Source of the DNA: Haliclona indistincta
Lineage: Eukaryota; Porifera; Demospongiae; Haplosclerida; Chalinidae
NCBI GenBank assembly: GCA_964017065.1
Contig: OZ024783.1
Location: 1,088,442 to 1,152,441 of the forward strand
DNA length: 64,000 bases
Direction: 5' to 3'
Shown here: in pieces, positions 37,140-50,218 of the stretch
Layout of the letters: the number at the start of each line of letters is the position of its first letter
Numbering within the stretch: the first letter of the stretch is position 1
Translations under genes and position numbers: made by a program
Notes under the pieces: generated by a model
Database searches by the model: none
The model's input: the letters and a program-made list of their open reading frames with translations, nothing else
Told to the model about the DNA's origin: nothing

Positions 37140-37466
37140 AGCTTCAGTCATCTCTATTCCATGATGATAGTATCACTGTCTGTACACAATATTGACTCAC
37201 AGTACTAGCAGTGACACATTCACATCACTCACCTTCTATCAGGTGTGCTCGAGCAGCAGTGGAGAAATCAAGCTGAGAGAAGCAAGTCAGTAGTATTGCA
37301 GTGGTAGTAACAGGCTCTCTCTCTCTGAGCTGCTGGTAGTCTCCATAATAACCTAACCAGCACAGGAGGAGGGCAGTAGGTGAGTTAGGACACACATCAT
37401 CACTCACTGGGTTCATCCACCGTTAGGCTCGCTTCTTTGGCGGCATGGCGGGTAAGCATCACGTGA
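37140..37466 (-). pseudogene. APEX1 5' fragment (copy P4) with E-box
   Basis: On the minus strand: TCACGTGA at 37459-37466, ATGCCGCCAAAG at 37446, exon 7 relic (37350-37250) and exon 8 relic (37200-37145). Head-to-head with G5. Confidence 0.75.
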
Positions 37467-40400
37467 TTTAATTTAATTATACAGCTGCAGGAAACCACAA
37501 AAGCATTCTCTCAAAGCCACACAAGCCTCAAGCTTGCGGACCTTGTTTATCGTTGTTTATCTAAGAGGAACACCTGAGATTTATTGACGGAGAACCTCGC
37601 GGAGAGCAATGGCTGAAGGACGACGACAAGAACAATACATAATCGCGTTTAAGAACGGGAACAAGCTTATGGCGGAGCAGCTGCTACCCAGCATACCACA
37701 ACCAGCTACCATCACGACAACGTTCAAATCCATAATGTTTTCTTCTGAGTTAATATCATTGGTCTCTCTGCTCCACCTAGCTGCGTACTGGGGCTGGAGG
37801 AATGTCGCCTCTTCGCTAGTATCAGTGTATAATTGTACCGCCAACTGCAAGGACGAGAAGGGAAACATTCCACTGCATTATGCCGCCAGCAATGGACACC
37901 TCGAGGTGGTGAAATATTTCATAGTTGAACTACGTTGTGACCCTATGGACAAGAACCGGTATAGCCAGACACCACTTTACTTTGCTTGTTGCTATGGTTA
38001 CCTCAACATTGCTCAGTATCTCATCAGAGAGGAACACTGTAACCCATCGTGTGAGAACAATGGTGGCGATACACTACTTCACTTTATTTGTCGCCATGGT
38101 TACCTCAACATTGTTCAGTATCTCGTCAGAGAGGAACACTGTAACCCATCATGTGAGAACATTGCTGGCCATACACCACTTTTCAATGCTTGTGTCCATG
38201 GTCACCTCAACATTGCTCAGTATCTCATCAGAGAGGAACACTGTAACCCATCATATGAGACCAATGCTGGCACTACACCACTTTTCAATGCTTGTGTCCA
38301 TGGTCACCTCAACATTGCTCAGTATCTCATCAGAGAGGAACACTGTAACCCATCATGTGAGACCAATGATGGCTGGACACCACTTTACTGTGCTTGTCTC
38401 TATAACCACGCCCACATTGTACAATATCTGTTATCAACTGGTCGAGTCAATCCACTGACTAAGAACAAGTATGGCGAGACTGCATTGTCCGTTGCTAGTG
38501 GCAAGTATGATATCATTAAACTATTTGAACCATTCGAAGAGTGCAAGACAGCCTTCCCAGTGCACACGTTCACTAAACTGATACTCACAGGAGACAGTGG
38601 AGCTGGTAAGACTACCATAACTGAACTCATCATCCGCCTAGCTAGTTCTACAGCTGTAGAGTGTGTCGCTGATGTTCAACGCTACACAGCAGGGATCGTT
38701 CCACACCACATCCAGAGTGAGCAGCTGGGCAACTTTGTCGTGTATGACTTTGCTGGACAGCAAGAATACTACTCGAGTCATGATGCCGTGCTTGAGCAAG
38801 TGATGCGAAGGTCAGCAGCCATGTTTCTCTGTGTGGTAGACCTGAGTGAGAGCAAGGAGAAGATCTGTAAGTCACTCCACTACTGGTTAGGCTTTATCGA
38901 CAATGCCTGCAGCACAGCAGAGGGACGATCGCACGTGGTGATCATTGGTAGCCATGCCGACCAGGTCATGTCGTCGGTGAACGAGAAGAGTTCGCTGCTG
39001 CAGACCATCATAGCTACCAGAAGGGTAAGACGCCAGTTGTACATAGAGTGCATTGCTATGGACTGTCGCAGAACCAACACTGATGCTTCACGTCGTTTGA
39101 TCGCCACTCTCACCAACAGCCAGAAAGCTATCACTGCCAGTCAGCCCGTCATCCACTACTATTCTCATGTTGTCTACGCATTCCTTCGTACCAAGCTGAA
39201 CGTGGTAGGCTGTACACTACATGATCTTGTTTCTGCAATTGCTAAGGAAAACGATTCTTCTCTCCCTAGCGACCAGTCTGTCCTCACAGAGATCCTCACC
39301 ACTCTCAGTGATAAAGGTCTCATCCTCTTTATACGCCATCATCAATCCAGCTGGATCGTAGTGAAGACAGAAGCCTTGTTAAACGAAATCAATGGAATAC
39401 TGTTTGCCCCTCGTCAATTCAAAGAACATCGTGATCTTGCCAGCAACACTGGCATAGTACCCGTCTCTAACCTTCACAAAGTGTTTCCCGACTACAACTC
39501 AGACATGCTCGTCGGATTTCTTACTTCATTAGATTTCTGTCGACCAGTGGACCCATCAGTGCTGCAGTATACCAACCTCCAGACCACACCCTCTCACTCC
39601 ACAGCTGATCTCCTCTTCTTCCCTGGTCTCGTTCAGTCAGAGCGACCAGACAGCCTCGTCCAGCAGCTAGGAGCACTAGAGTTTGGCTGGTGTCTGAGGA
39701 GCATGGATCTACACGAATTCTTGAGTTCTCGTTTTCTTCATCTTCTCCTGCTTTCCGTTGCCTATGAATTTCCTCTAGCCAGTCGATTTAACCCTTACTC
39801 TTCCGTCAGTGGTCTCCAGCGCAACCCACGTAAAACTGGCATATATTTTACATATATGTTACATAGATAATCCTATGTTGATTATATGTTTCGCCTATGT
39901 GTAGGGTATGTAGACTATGTTGACATAGTTCTTACATAGGTGGTTGTGGAGCTTTGATATATGCTACATATATATTGCATACGTCACATATATTTTACAT
40001 AGATTATTTTGTCCAATGCGTAAGTTACACCAGGAGCGTCTAAGGGAAGAAGCCTAGGAAGAAGCGTTCAACTCCCCGTATAATCGCGTGTACTATCGAG
40101 AACTAATTCCGCTGCCGTGCGCTGTTGCTACTCAGAATTCGAACTTGAGCCTTTGCTCTTTGTATCTCGCTCTTGCTTGCATGCCTTTACATCCATCCAC
40201 GCCGCTTCATCCTACTCGTTTGCAGCGTTCGCGCCGGACTTTATAGGCTCCGATAATTGTATTAGTTCCACGCTCCTTCCCTTGTACGCTCGGCCTGGTT
40301 AGGCTCCATGCCAGTGAATATCAAAACTATTTCTTTTTGTTCATGGTTGATCTTGTGCATATGTGAGCAACTCTTCCTATGTATACATATACTGTGGCTT

Positions 40401-40486
40401 ACACAGCTCACATAATTATTTTCTAAATGCATGTGCATGATACAAACAAAACATAGCGATTAGTTATTATTAATAATTTAGTCAGA

Positions 40487-43400
40487 CGGAAAGTACTTAG
40501 GCATGGTGGCTATTTGCACATGATTTCCTCCATCCCAGCAATCCATAACAATGCACTTCTCTGAAATTTGTGCAACTTGAATGGTTTTTTTCCGGTTGCT
40601 GTAAAACAGAGTGTGCAAGTAAAATGGTCATACGATCATTCATTATACCTTGGTTTAAATTTCTTTAGAAAAGGTACTCTTGGAAATGGTAGTTCCACAC
40701 ACTCTATCAGCTCTGAGATTTCCACAATTACATGATTATCACGGTTGCACACAAAGTTCTCTATTTGACCATAGCAAGTAGAATTATCATAGCTGATGAC
40801 ATGGTCAATTCGCTTCTTAGAGCGTTTGTACTTGTTGGAGTGGAGAATTCCACACTGAGCAGTTTGAATTGTGTCCAACTTTCCCATTGCTAAAGCTTGA
40901 CTAACTAGGCACCAAAGGTGCTGATGCCTCGGTGGAATTCCATTGTACACAGCACTGGACTAGCTACAGTAAACTCCACCTATTATACAAGCTATAGCAC
41001 ATTTCCTGTACAGTAACTATCCACCATTCCACAAACACAGCAACTGCAGATCTATACAGGATTTCTGTACAGCACTGCAACAAGCTGCAATACAGCACTG
41101 TTTGCAGAATAAGCTAGTGGGTTGCAACTATGCAATCAGAAGCCTAGCAGTGCTAACCACATGGAATTCAGTTGGGCGTGCCTATAATCAACACAGCACG
41201 TGAGCGCTGGTTGCTAGCTAGCTTGCCGCTGCTTAGCGATAGCACGATTGATTTCTCAGCACTCACTGTACTACCTTGAGTAAAGAATTGTCTTACAAGC
41301 TGTGAAGAAGACTATAGTAGACAGCTTTATCTTCAGCGAAGTCCCACAATGCTGAGCGAGTCCAGCAATGCCATTCAAGGTAACGAAGCTTTGAAACCAA
41401 AAGTCTATCAATTCAATTCCGAGGCAACACAGAGTTGAACATGTATTGCAAGTATCAGCGCTTAGTTTTCAGCCGACGCGGAGTTCTGCCTGCGGACAGA
41501 ATGAATGAATGAATGAATGAATGAATGACAAAACGACGAACTACTGTATGCCTCGTGGCTCCGCCCACCGAGGCATAATGATCCCACCATTCTCTCCCAC
41601 CATTGGTGCTCTATGTGTTACAATGATTAATCATACTGATTGTATGCATGTACCATATCACACCTTGACTGTGGCCTGCCAACATTAAATTGATGTAGCA
41701 AGCTATGCACAGGGCTGCTTTCAGGTACAAGTTGATGTTTGCAATTTGACAAATTGCAATGCACAGGTAAGCTTTGAAATCTGTAGAAACATCGATTGTT
41801 TTTGCGGTGTACATGATTATAAATTACCTGAACATCTATTCTCTTTGTTCCGTGTAGGAGTTTTTTGATATCACCGTTAGAAGCTTCAAATTCATAGCAG
41901 GTGTTTGCCCACATTGGTCCTAACTGGCTCACTGCTTCAGGGAAATGCAGCATGTAGTGGAGATTCAGTGATGCATATCTCTCTCCTATGTATTAATATA
42001 ATCGAGGTAAAAATCAAGAATTATTTGAATTGACATTTCATACCATATAGTTCAATGAATTTAGAGTGAAAGTCATTCACAAGAGAGCGGCTTAGCCTTA
42101 GGTCCGATGCAGTGATAGATTGTTTGTTCAGATAGTATACAACAGCAACAAAGAGCGACAAATGTGTTAGATACAAAGGAGGCAAAATACCGGCCATGCA
42201 CGGAAGCATGTAGAAGAGTGCCCAATACTGAAAATCAGCAGCTATAAAACAGAAAACAGGATTTGTGTGACAGATGTGAAAATAATTATATAAGGCAACA
42301 CTTGAGTGAAGCCAATGAAGCAATGGAAGACACAGGCCCCATGTGCTTGAGGCTTCACAAAAGCACTGGCCTTTTCAGGGCAATAAGAGGGTCACACATC
42401 CCTCTCACAATGTTCACGTCTTACAATATTCCTTGAATTGTATTAGTTATGCAATGCTTACATTTCCAGTACTTTTTTCCGTAAGGCTGCGAGGAGTCTT
42501 TGTAATGTTGCTTGGAGGGCAAATACTGAGTAGCCGGTTGTCAACATCACTGATTCTTAGTCCACAGTACCAAGGCTGCTTGTGGTGAGTGGAATCGAAC
42601 CATATACCCAACAGCATTTTGGTTATTCCCCCATATAAAGCATTCCATCAATGGCGACATTTTTTACAACATCAAATAGTTGAAAGGAAGAAAGACACGA
42701 CACCTCTACAACCCCATTTACCTACAAGAATACAATATGAAACAATAATAATACTCACGTGCAGTAAGTCAGTGTACTGTTGTGTTCAAACTTATACAGT
42801 TTACTAATAATTAAATTTGCAGATTCATGTACATGTATTAAGCAAACTGATTTCAATTACAGGTTCACCATGTGCACTTTTCAGTGCAAGTTTACCATCC
42901 TCTACCACCAAGTTGTGTGTCCTTGAAACAAATTCTTCTCTGTTCTTGTCAGTTGTGTCTGGATAGACACGTAGATTTCCTCCTAGTGTAATAATCAGTA
43001 GTTTTACTCAGGTTTTATTAATTGATTATACACACTAGACCCTCGCATATCTGAACCTCACTTATCTCTATCCAAACCCACAAATTCTAATGTGAATAAC
43101 ACTGGTGAATAATAATTTATTACTAGTACATTCATGGAATGGCAGGGGCGAGCCTGAGCATTGATATAATTTAGCCTTGTTAGTGTGTAACATAAATAAG
43201 TAGGTATACTTACAGCATGTATTTGCCTTGCACATAAATAAAATTCATTAATAGTAACAATTTATTATCTATCTTCCTCTGTTGTGTTCTTTCATTGATA
43301 ATTAACCAAAACCATCCCTTTGGAGTCAGAAGTTGTTGCTAGTATTAAAATATAATATTCTGCTCTCTCTAAATACTTTTTTCTATGACAATTTTGCATG

Positions 43401-44472
43401 GCTGTACCAGTAGCAAAAAGCTTCAACGGTGCCAACCAAAAGAAAAGACAAACATCATAAGTTACTAGATTAAATTAGATAGATAGCCAGTCCACGAATA
43501 TCTCTCTTGAAAACAGAGAGGGATGGAGCAGAGACAATCTCAGCAGGTAATTTGTTCCATGGTTTAACAGTGTCAGGGAAAAAGGAGGAGTCATAAGCAA
43601 GACATGTCTTAGCATTGAGTCAATAACTATAACCTATGTTCTTCAGTTTCTGTAGACAGTCTTTTGTTAGCCCTTTCACGAAGGTGTGAAAGTCTGTTTG
43701 CTCAATTATTTGTAATGGAGAGTAAATACAGCGCGGGATTATACGGGCCAAGTAGCAGTGGTGTCTCTCTTCAAGTTCACGCTGTCTGCGCTTCCTCTCC
43801 GCGCCAAAGCCGGCCTTGGTTCTTGCTGCAGCGTCAGTCACAGTATCGCTGATGAGGGCGCCGGGTGCATCATGATTCATGGGAAAGCGAGATGGGAAGG
43901 CGAATCGTCGAGTCGTCCATTTTGCAGTCGAGTTATGAAAGAACGTCAAGCAGTTATGAAAGAACGTGCAATCCCGGGGCCTTGCAATTGCTGCCCTCGT
44001 GGGCCTCGCATACAATACTACAGTATGGGCCTCGCCATATGAATTGAAAAGGACAAACGCTACCCCGTGACAGATAGATAGATAGATAGATTGATACATT
44101 CCCCGCCGCGTGGGCCATTGTGCCAATCAATGTGGGGCTCGCTCAGGCTCGCCCCAATTACATTGTGTTTATGAATCTCATTATGTGGTTATGAATATTA
44201 TTAATGTTGTTCGCTATCTACATTCTATTCAGTTATCTAACAAATTTACAAGGCCTGTGACCACAGCACTTCGGATAAGCATGGATCTACTGTACATGGC
44301 GTATAATAAATAGTTATTTTTTTACAATTAAAGTTACAGGCATAAACTTACCGTTATCATTGTCTGCTAGCCTGCGCTGTCGACGATTGTACAATGTACT
44401 TTTTGGCTTGTTTGCTTCGGGGTCGGGATCACTGAGATATCTTTTGTACGGCCCTCGAGCTCGAATCATACT
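40487..44472 (-). CDS. CACTA transposase (TNP2/TnpD-like)
   Basis: Minus-strand exons: 44472 to about 44355 (MIRARGPYKRYLSDPDPEAN, first exon with GTAAGT donor), about 42964-42863 (YPDTTDKNREEFVSRTH), about 42700-42460 (FDVVKNVAIDGMLYMG, then ITKMLLGIWFDS, PWYCGLRISDVDNRLLSI and PPSNITKTPRSL), 42245-42040 (FQYWALFYMLPCMAGILP), about 41986-41828 (LHYMLHFPEAVSQLGPMWAN and SNGDIKKLLHGT), about 40950-40640 and about 40620-40487 (C-terminal part). These blocks are the conserved core of animal and plant CACTA transposases, including the DUF4218-type end. GLY runs near 42640 suggest one frameshift (MLYMG to ITKM), so it may be inactive. The first intron is long and holds retroelement debris. Confidence 0.72.
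43455..44126 (-). mobile_element. Non-LTR retrotransposon 3' fragment
   Basis: 43621-43455 on the minus strand reads LAYDSSFFPDTVKPWNKLPA then EIVSAPSLSVFKRDI, the typical end of a LINE (CR1/L2-like) reverse-transcriptase ORF. An adjoining open frame up to 44126 contains no recognised domain. A (GATA)n tract (44070-44090) borders it. It is 5'-truncated and nested in the CACTA element. Confidence 0.6.
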
Positions 44473-44660
44473 GCACTGGCAGTGTATACGCGTTATTACA
44501 GTTGAGCACACAGGCGCACGTGAGCATGTAATCGTGCACGTTCGTCTATTCGAAGTATCCCAGCATCGCCACGTTGTGAGTTGGAGGGTGACCCTTGCGA
44601 AGCTCCACTGAGTCTAGATCTGTTCGTGCTTCCTTGAGTTCTTATTCTCGACGCTCCAAC

Positions 44661-47081
44661 ATGCCTGATCGAAGTAGCTCCACCCAAAGCTGGAAGCCAA
44701 GTAAGAAGTTGTGTAAATAGGCTCAGCTATGTAAGCTTATATTAGCTAAACTAGTGATGATTATCATTACAACATCATTGTGAATAATATTATTATTAAC
44801 GTACTTGTATAATTATTGTTTAAACTGATCATTATGAATCACTACTGTTGTTTCTTTTACACAAAGAGTATCTTCTTATAAAGTACACAGTGATGGCGTC
44901 ATGGCATATTGAAGAAAGAAGATGAGCTGGAATTCGTGGGAATGCTTCCACCAAATGGGAGGAACAGCATCTCTGACTTCAGAATTGGCGATAGCGTTAT
45001 GGCTGAATGGGAGGATGGGAAGCAGTATGAGGCAGTAGTACTCAACATCAATGGTGAGTGCAAACATCATGCACATTCATTAACTCTTTAGTGACTGAAT
45101 TATTTTGACGAAAATTCGGCTTGCTCTAAACTGACAGTTTGCCTTGCGATTTCTACAACATGCAGTACGCTAGCTGTTCCAAACTAGCACTGTTTTTTCC
45201 TGGCATGTCAAAGTTTACGACCATGTACTAAACTCTGAGTTGGCCACTCCCAATTCGGAACAGAAGCCGCTTAAGTGCTGCGACCTCGTCGTTTTTCATC
45301 CAATTTTGGTCTTCGTTTAGCCCTGGTGACTGATACAAAAACCTGGTGGTGTCCAGGTGAGCAAACAGCATAGTTTAGACCATATTCTATGCCCAAGTAT
45401 GCATTTAGGGGCATCCTGAAGCCCCAAAAATGCCGAAAGCGGCGAGGGGCTCTGCCCCTTCGAACCCCGGGTTAAAGGGGGGACACCCCCCTTTAAAAAT
45501 CCCCCTGTTCTATATATTTTAGTGGGGAGGGCACGGCGAAAAACAGTGGGTTTTTTCAGGTAAAGTTAGCTTTTGCAATTAAACTTTATTTGACCTTTCT
45601 AGAGCACTTTTCACACTATTTATGACGTCTACAGTAGGTGGAGTCAATTATGACGGCTAAATCTGCTATAGGCCCTAAAGGGTTAATGAGTTTTCATCAA
45701 AAATTATAAATCTTGCTGGAATTGCTCCAAAGTTGTTGAAAATCAACTCTAAGTGTTTTAAATGTCATTTAAAATCAGTTTTGGATGACATGTGCGTTGA
45801 AGGATTATAAGGTGATTAATTGGGCATGTTATTAATGTAACTTTTCTTCATAACACTAACTTTATTATACAGACTCTGCTGATGTCTTAAAGAAGTTACT
45901 GCGCGGTACTAAGTTGCAATGTACAGATTATACATCAATGTTTATTTCCTCTTACAGTACTAAAAGGGAACCACTCATCCGCAGCATCAAGAACAGCTGC
46001 AAAAGATGCTGTGATATTGAGAAGACGATTTCAAGAAAAAGAAATCACACAAGGTACGTGTATAATTGTGTAGATGCTCAATAATATTAATATGCAATTA
46101 AAATTTTATCTATTTTATAAGCGAGGAAAAAAGAGGAGAATACAGGATATCGAGAGTGATGAGGAGGAACATACTGTCCGGGCAGTTCACCAGGTATAAC
46201 CATGCAAGTACTTAATTATTAACTGATAAATTCAGTATCCATTCCAGGTGTTGCTGAAGTTTATCATCAGTACGGTATGTCATCTCAAGGTATTGAGAAA
46301 TCCTGTTCAGGCAGTGTTGAAGCTGATCATCAGTCTATGTCATCTCCAGGTATAGAGAAAATATTTGGTTATAACATGCAGATTGATGAAATTCATGTAG
46401 ATGTGTCTCAGCAGAGTGAAAGTGAGACCTTGGCTACCAATATAGGTGATCAAACAAGTATGGACGGTCACACCCATGAACTCGATTTCACAACTTGATT
46501 CATCTAAAGGAAGCAACAAATACATACAATTGATTTTGTTCCTTCCTATTGTACAGATAGACGAATGGAAAAAAAAAGTAGTTTTCTCTTGAGAAGAAGT
46601 ATGACGCATTAATGGAACGAATAAAATCACTTGAACCATGCTACTCTCGTAAGCATTGTAATTTTATGCAATACAAATTTATTACTTGTCTACAGACGGT
46701 GAAAAGCCAAAGCCAGGATACTAGACAGATATTGTGGCGAAAGAACACCAGGTAGGAGCTAATCAAACTGTGAGACTTTGAACTCAAAATCTACACAATA
46801 TTTTTGGTGCAGATGCTGGAACCATTTCCTGGAACGGGTGTGTATTGGTACCCTGCCAATAAAGCCTGTATTCAAAAAGCAGCCAAAAATGCTACACAGC
46901 TGTGTATAGCATCTGCGTGGATGTGTTCTTTTGCCGGGATGTACTCCGTGTATCAAACCTCAAGGGAGGCGGTTTGCGGCAATACAAACAAGTTGATCAA
47001 AGGATTACCAGTGCTATCACATGTAAGTACTAATGTTTTTGGAATTGAAATTACTATCTACACATGCAGCGTACATCTGTC
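44661..47081 (+). CDS. Second gene of the CACTA element: Tudor-like and possible BEN-like parts
   Basis: Likely exons: 44661-44700 (MPDRSSSTQSWKPS), about 44907-45052 (FRIGDSVMAEWEDGKQYEAV, a Tudor/SGF29-like barrel pattern), about 45874-46053, about 46122-46193, 46240-46495, and about 46813-47021 (YWYPANKACIQKAAKNATQL, then FAGMYSVYQTSREAVCGN, resembling a BEN domain). BEN proteins bind DNA or chromatin; CACTA elements often carry a second DNA-binding protein that recognises subterminal repeats, which would fit. Exon limits are approximate and the BEN assignment is tentative. It starts 188 bp from the transposase start, so the two share a promoter region. Confidence 0.45.
45084..45682. mobile_element. 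TTAA-flanked MITE (piggyBac- or Kolobok-like), 599 bp
   Basis: Flanked by TTAA at 45080-45083 and 45683-45686. Ends CTCTTTAGTGAC and, inverted, CCCTTTAGGGCC. It contains no gene, and includes a G/C-rich hairpin at about 45470-45510. Nested in an intron of the CACTA plus-strand gene. Confidence 0.75.
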
Positions 47082-48797
47082 ATAATTACCCTGATGTCAA
47101 ACTAAGCATACTAAACAAGGTTATCAACAATAAATGCACTGCTGCTCGTCGGGGGGGGGGCAAACAAGGCCAAGTCAACACCATCTCCAACTACTCCGTG
47201 ACACTATGTGACAAATCATGTTATGTTATATCATTTCATTGTGTTCATGTTTTCATTCAAAATGTCAAAATGTGTCATCGTGACTATGCATGAGCTAGAA
47301 TCGAACCATAGCTAGTACATACGTATGTAACATATATGCTGCACGTATGCAACATATATGTAACATATGTTAACACAGGTTTTACATAGTCCAAAATGAC
47401 CAGTTGAAACATATATGTCACATACACATCGCATATATGTCAGGCCTATGCAAGCATATATGCGACATACATATGTAACATATATGCCAGTTTTACCTGG
47501 GAAGTGTACAATATGGAGGAATGGCATCTTCTGGAGGGACGACAACAACACTTGTACTGTGATAGAGCTCCTTGACAACAACCGATGTGTGATGGTGGCT
47601 ATGTCGTACACCAGTACAGTAGAGTATGCCAAGCTCCGTGGTTCTCTTATAGCACTAATCCGTCGCCTCCTGCACAAGCATTCTCCAGCTCCAGAGGTGT
47701 GTGAGTTCCTCATCTCTCCTGATCTTGTCCGCCAGTACCCTATTGATACCTTCCCTGACACTGACCTGTTCGACATGTGTGACGTTGCTCGATCCATCCT
47801 ACAACGCAAGCCAGTTATCCTCAGCCATGGAGATGGGCGTGGTCACCTCAAAACACAGTCACTTCCCTTTGAGCCTTACTACCTCCTTGCTCCCTCTTAT
47901 GTCTCTCAACTGTTCAATCCTAACATGGCTGACCAGCCAGTTCCTGGTTCTCTCCTCCATGAGGTAAGGCAGCTCTGTCATGACACTAAGATCAAGCCAC
48001 AAGTGTACAAGGAACTGAGAGAGCATCTGGACAAGCTGAGTCTATTCTCTGGCAGGGATCCTCTGGTGAGCAGTGTGTCTGTACTGTAGCATGTGATGGT
48101 AGTAATGTTTCTCTGGTGTGTACAGGAGGTGGCTGGCTTGAAGGAGCAGGACCTACCAAGTGATCCACCCACAGCTGCTGGTAGCTCCAGTACCCTCAGT
48201 GAGTCACACATGTACACAAGTTGTGACAGTATTGCTATTAATTTTGTATGTTCAGGCTCAGTTAGTCAGACTCCTCCCAGTACTCACTCTGATCCACCAG
48301 TACCCAGTGTAGACCTGTCCAATATACCTGATGATGGTACACTAGGTGAGTCAAGATCAAAACGCATTTTGAGTTTTCCATTATTTTGTATCATTGTAGA
48401 TATCCGCTCTCATCTTGCTGTACTGCTTGTAGTCCTGAGAAGCACTGTGTGTCAATGGTTTGAGCTAGGACTACAGCTTGGACTGGATTACTTTAAACTA
48501 AAGGAAATTAAGAAGAATAACAGTGAAGTGCAAGAGTACATGACTGAGATGCTGGCAGTATGGCTGAAGGGTCAGGGAGGAGAGTGTACTAAACACACTC
48601 TCAGAACAGCACTGTTGAAGATTGACTGCAAGATAGATGATTGAATATAATTATTTTGGTTAATTTCGAAATTCATTTTAGTGTCTTTTCATGTCATGAA
48701 TCTAGTATGCAGCTGGTTAGTAAAGAGGGAGGAGCTAGTTATTATAAAATACACTGTACACACTGATGGTGATAAATTTGTTAATAAGTCATCTTGT

Positions 48798-48929
48798 TCA
48801 ATGATGTGATATAATACAAGTGATAGAGGAGACAGGTCTCTCACAGATACTGCTAGTGTCAGTACAGGTGGGACGATTAACATAATGACCATTATACACT
48901 GATGTACTGCTACCACCACCATCTAGATT
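48798..48929 (-). pseudogene. N5: isolated NAGPA-like last exon
   Basis: 132 bp identical in layout to the N2 last exon (NLDGGGS start, HH stop). The other NAGPA-like exons and the carboxypeptidase tail that should follow upstream are missing; after 400 bp of GA repeats a carboxypeptidase exon appears. Result of a large deletion. Confidence 0.85.
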
Positions 48930-48930
48930 C

Positions 48931-49354
<424 letters not shown>

Positions 49355-49385
49355 GTTACATACACGTACATTTTATGTATGCTAA

Positions 49386-49783
<398 letters not shown>

Positions 49784-49963
49784 AAAGGAGAAGGTTTGAT
49801 GGATGGATGAGAGTATCATGCCTCCTTAAGAGGAGGCATGGACAGTTACTTTTTTGCCTGGTCGAGTTTTGCCTCTTTAAAATTTCCAGTTGATGTTGCA
49901 ACCTCGATTCATCGTCTAACCTACATATGACCACAAGAGGCTATGAGTGAATGAGAGGGTGAG

Positions 49964-49965
<2 letters not shown>

Positions 49966-50013
<48 letters not shown>
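49966..50013. repeat. (GT)n tract
   Basis: About 48 bp of GT, reversed counterpart of the (CA)n at 19431. Confidence 0.97.
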
Positions 50014-50014
<1 letters not shown>

Positions 50015-50218
50015 CTCACCTAGCTTCAGTCATCTCTATTCCATGATGATAGTATCACCGTCTGTACACAATATTGACTCACAGTACTAGCAGTGACACA
50101 CTCACATCACTCACCTTCTATCAGGTGTGCTCGAGCAGCAGTGGAGAAATCAAGCTGAGAGAAGCAAGTCAGTAGTATTGCAGTGGTAGTAACAGGCTCT
50201 CTCTCTGAGCTAGCTGCT

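Larger units (their letters stand above)
39825..47501. mobile_element. CACTA (EnSpm/CMC)-type DNA transposon, 7677 bp
   Basis: Terminal inverted repeats CCCA(C/G)GTAAAACTGGCATATAT at 39825 and, inverted, up to 47501. Target duplication AA. Both ends carry many subterminal ACATATATG/CATATATGT motifs (39840-40005 and 47315-47490), typical of CACTA elements. It contains two divergently transcribed genes: a TNP2-like transposase (minus) and a plus-strand gene with Tudor-like and possibly BEN-like parts. The termini do not begin with CACTA, so the superfamily call rests on the transposase. Confidence 0.85.
37609..48644 (+). pseudogene. G5: ankyrin, Roc-COR, Death gene split by a 7.7-kb transposon
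   Basis: Coding parts 37609-39824 and 47502-48065 (exon 1), then exons 48126-48198, 48256-48345 and 48400-48644. The transposon sits inside the COR region (SGLQR, then KCTIWRNG after the insert), leaving the dinucleotide AA on both sides. Read as genomic DNA, exon 1 runs only nine codons into the insert (about 754 residues, lacking COR C-terminal half and Death domain). Four ankyrin units of the variable type (CENIAGHTPLFNACVHG and others), intact GDSGAGKT and DFAGQQ, class B COR. One Tyr codon of KPQVYYKEL is missing after the insert. Apart from the insert the gene is open, so the transposition is recent. Confidence 0.9.

Noticed and set aside
40007..40330. Open frame 40117-40302 as a gene inside the CACTA element
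   Set aside because: Short, no similarity, no splice context; probably non-coding subterminal sequence.
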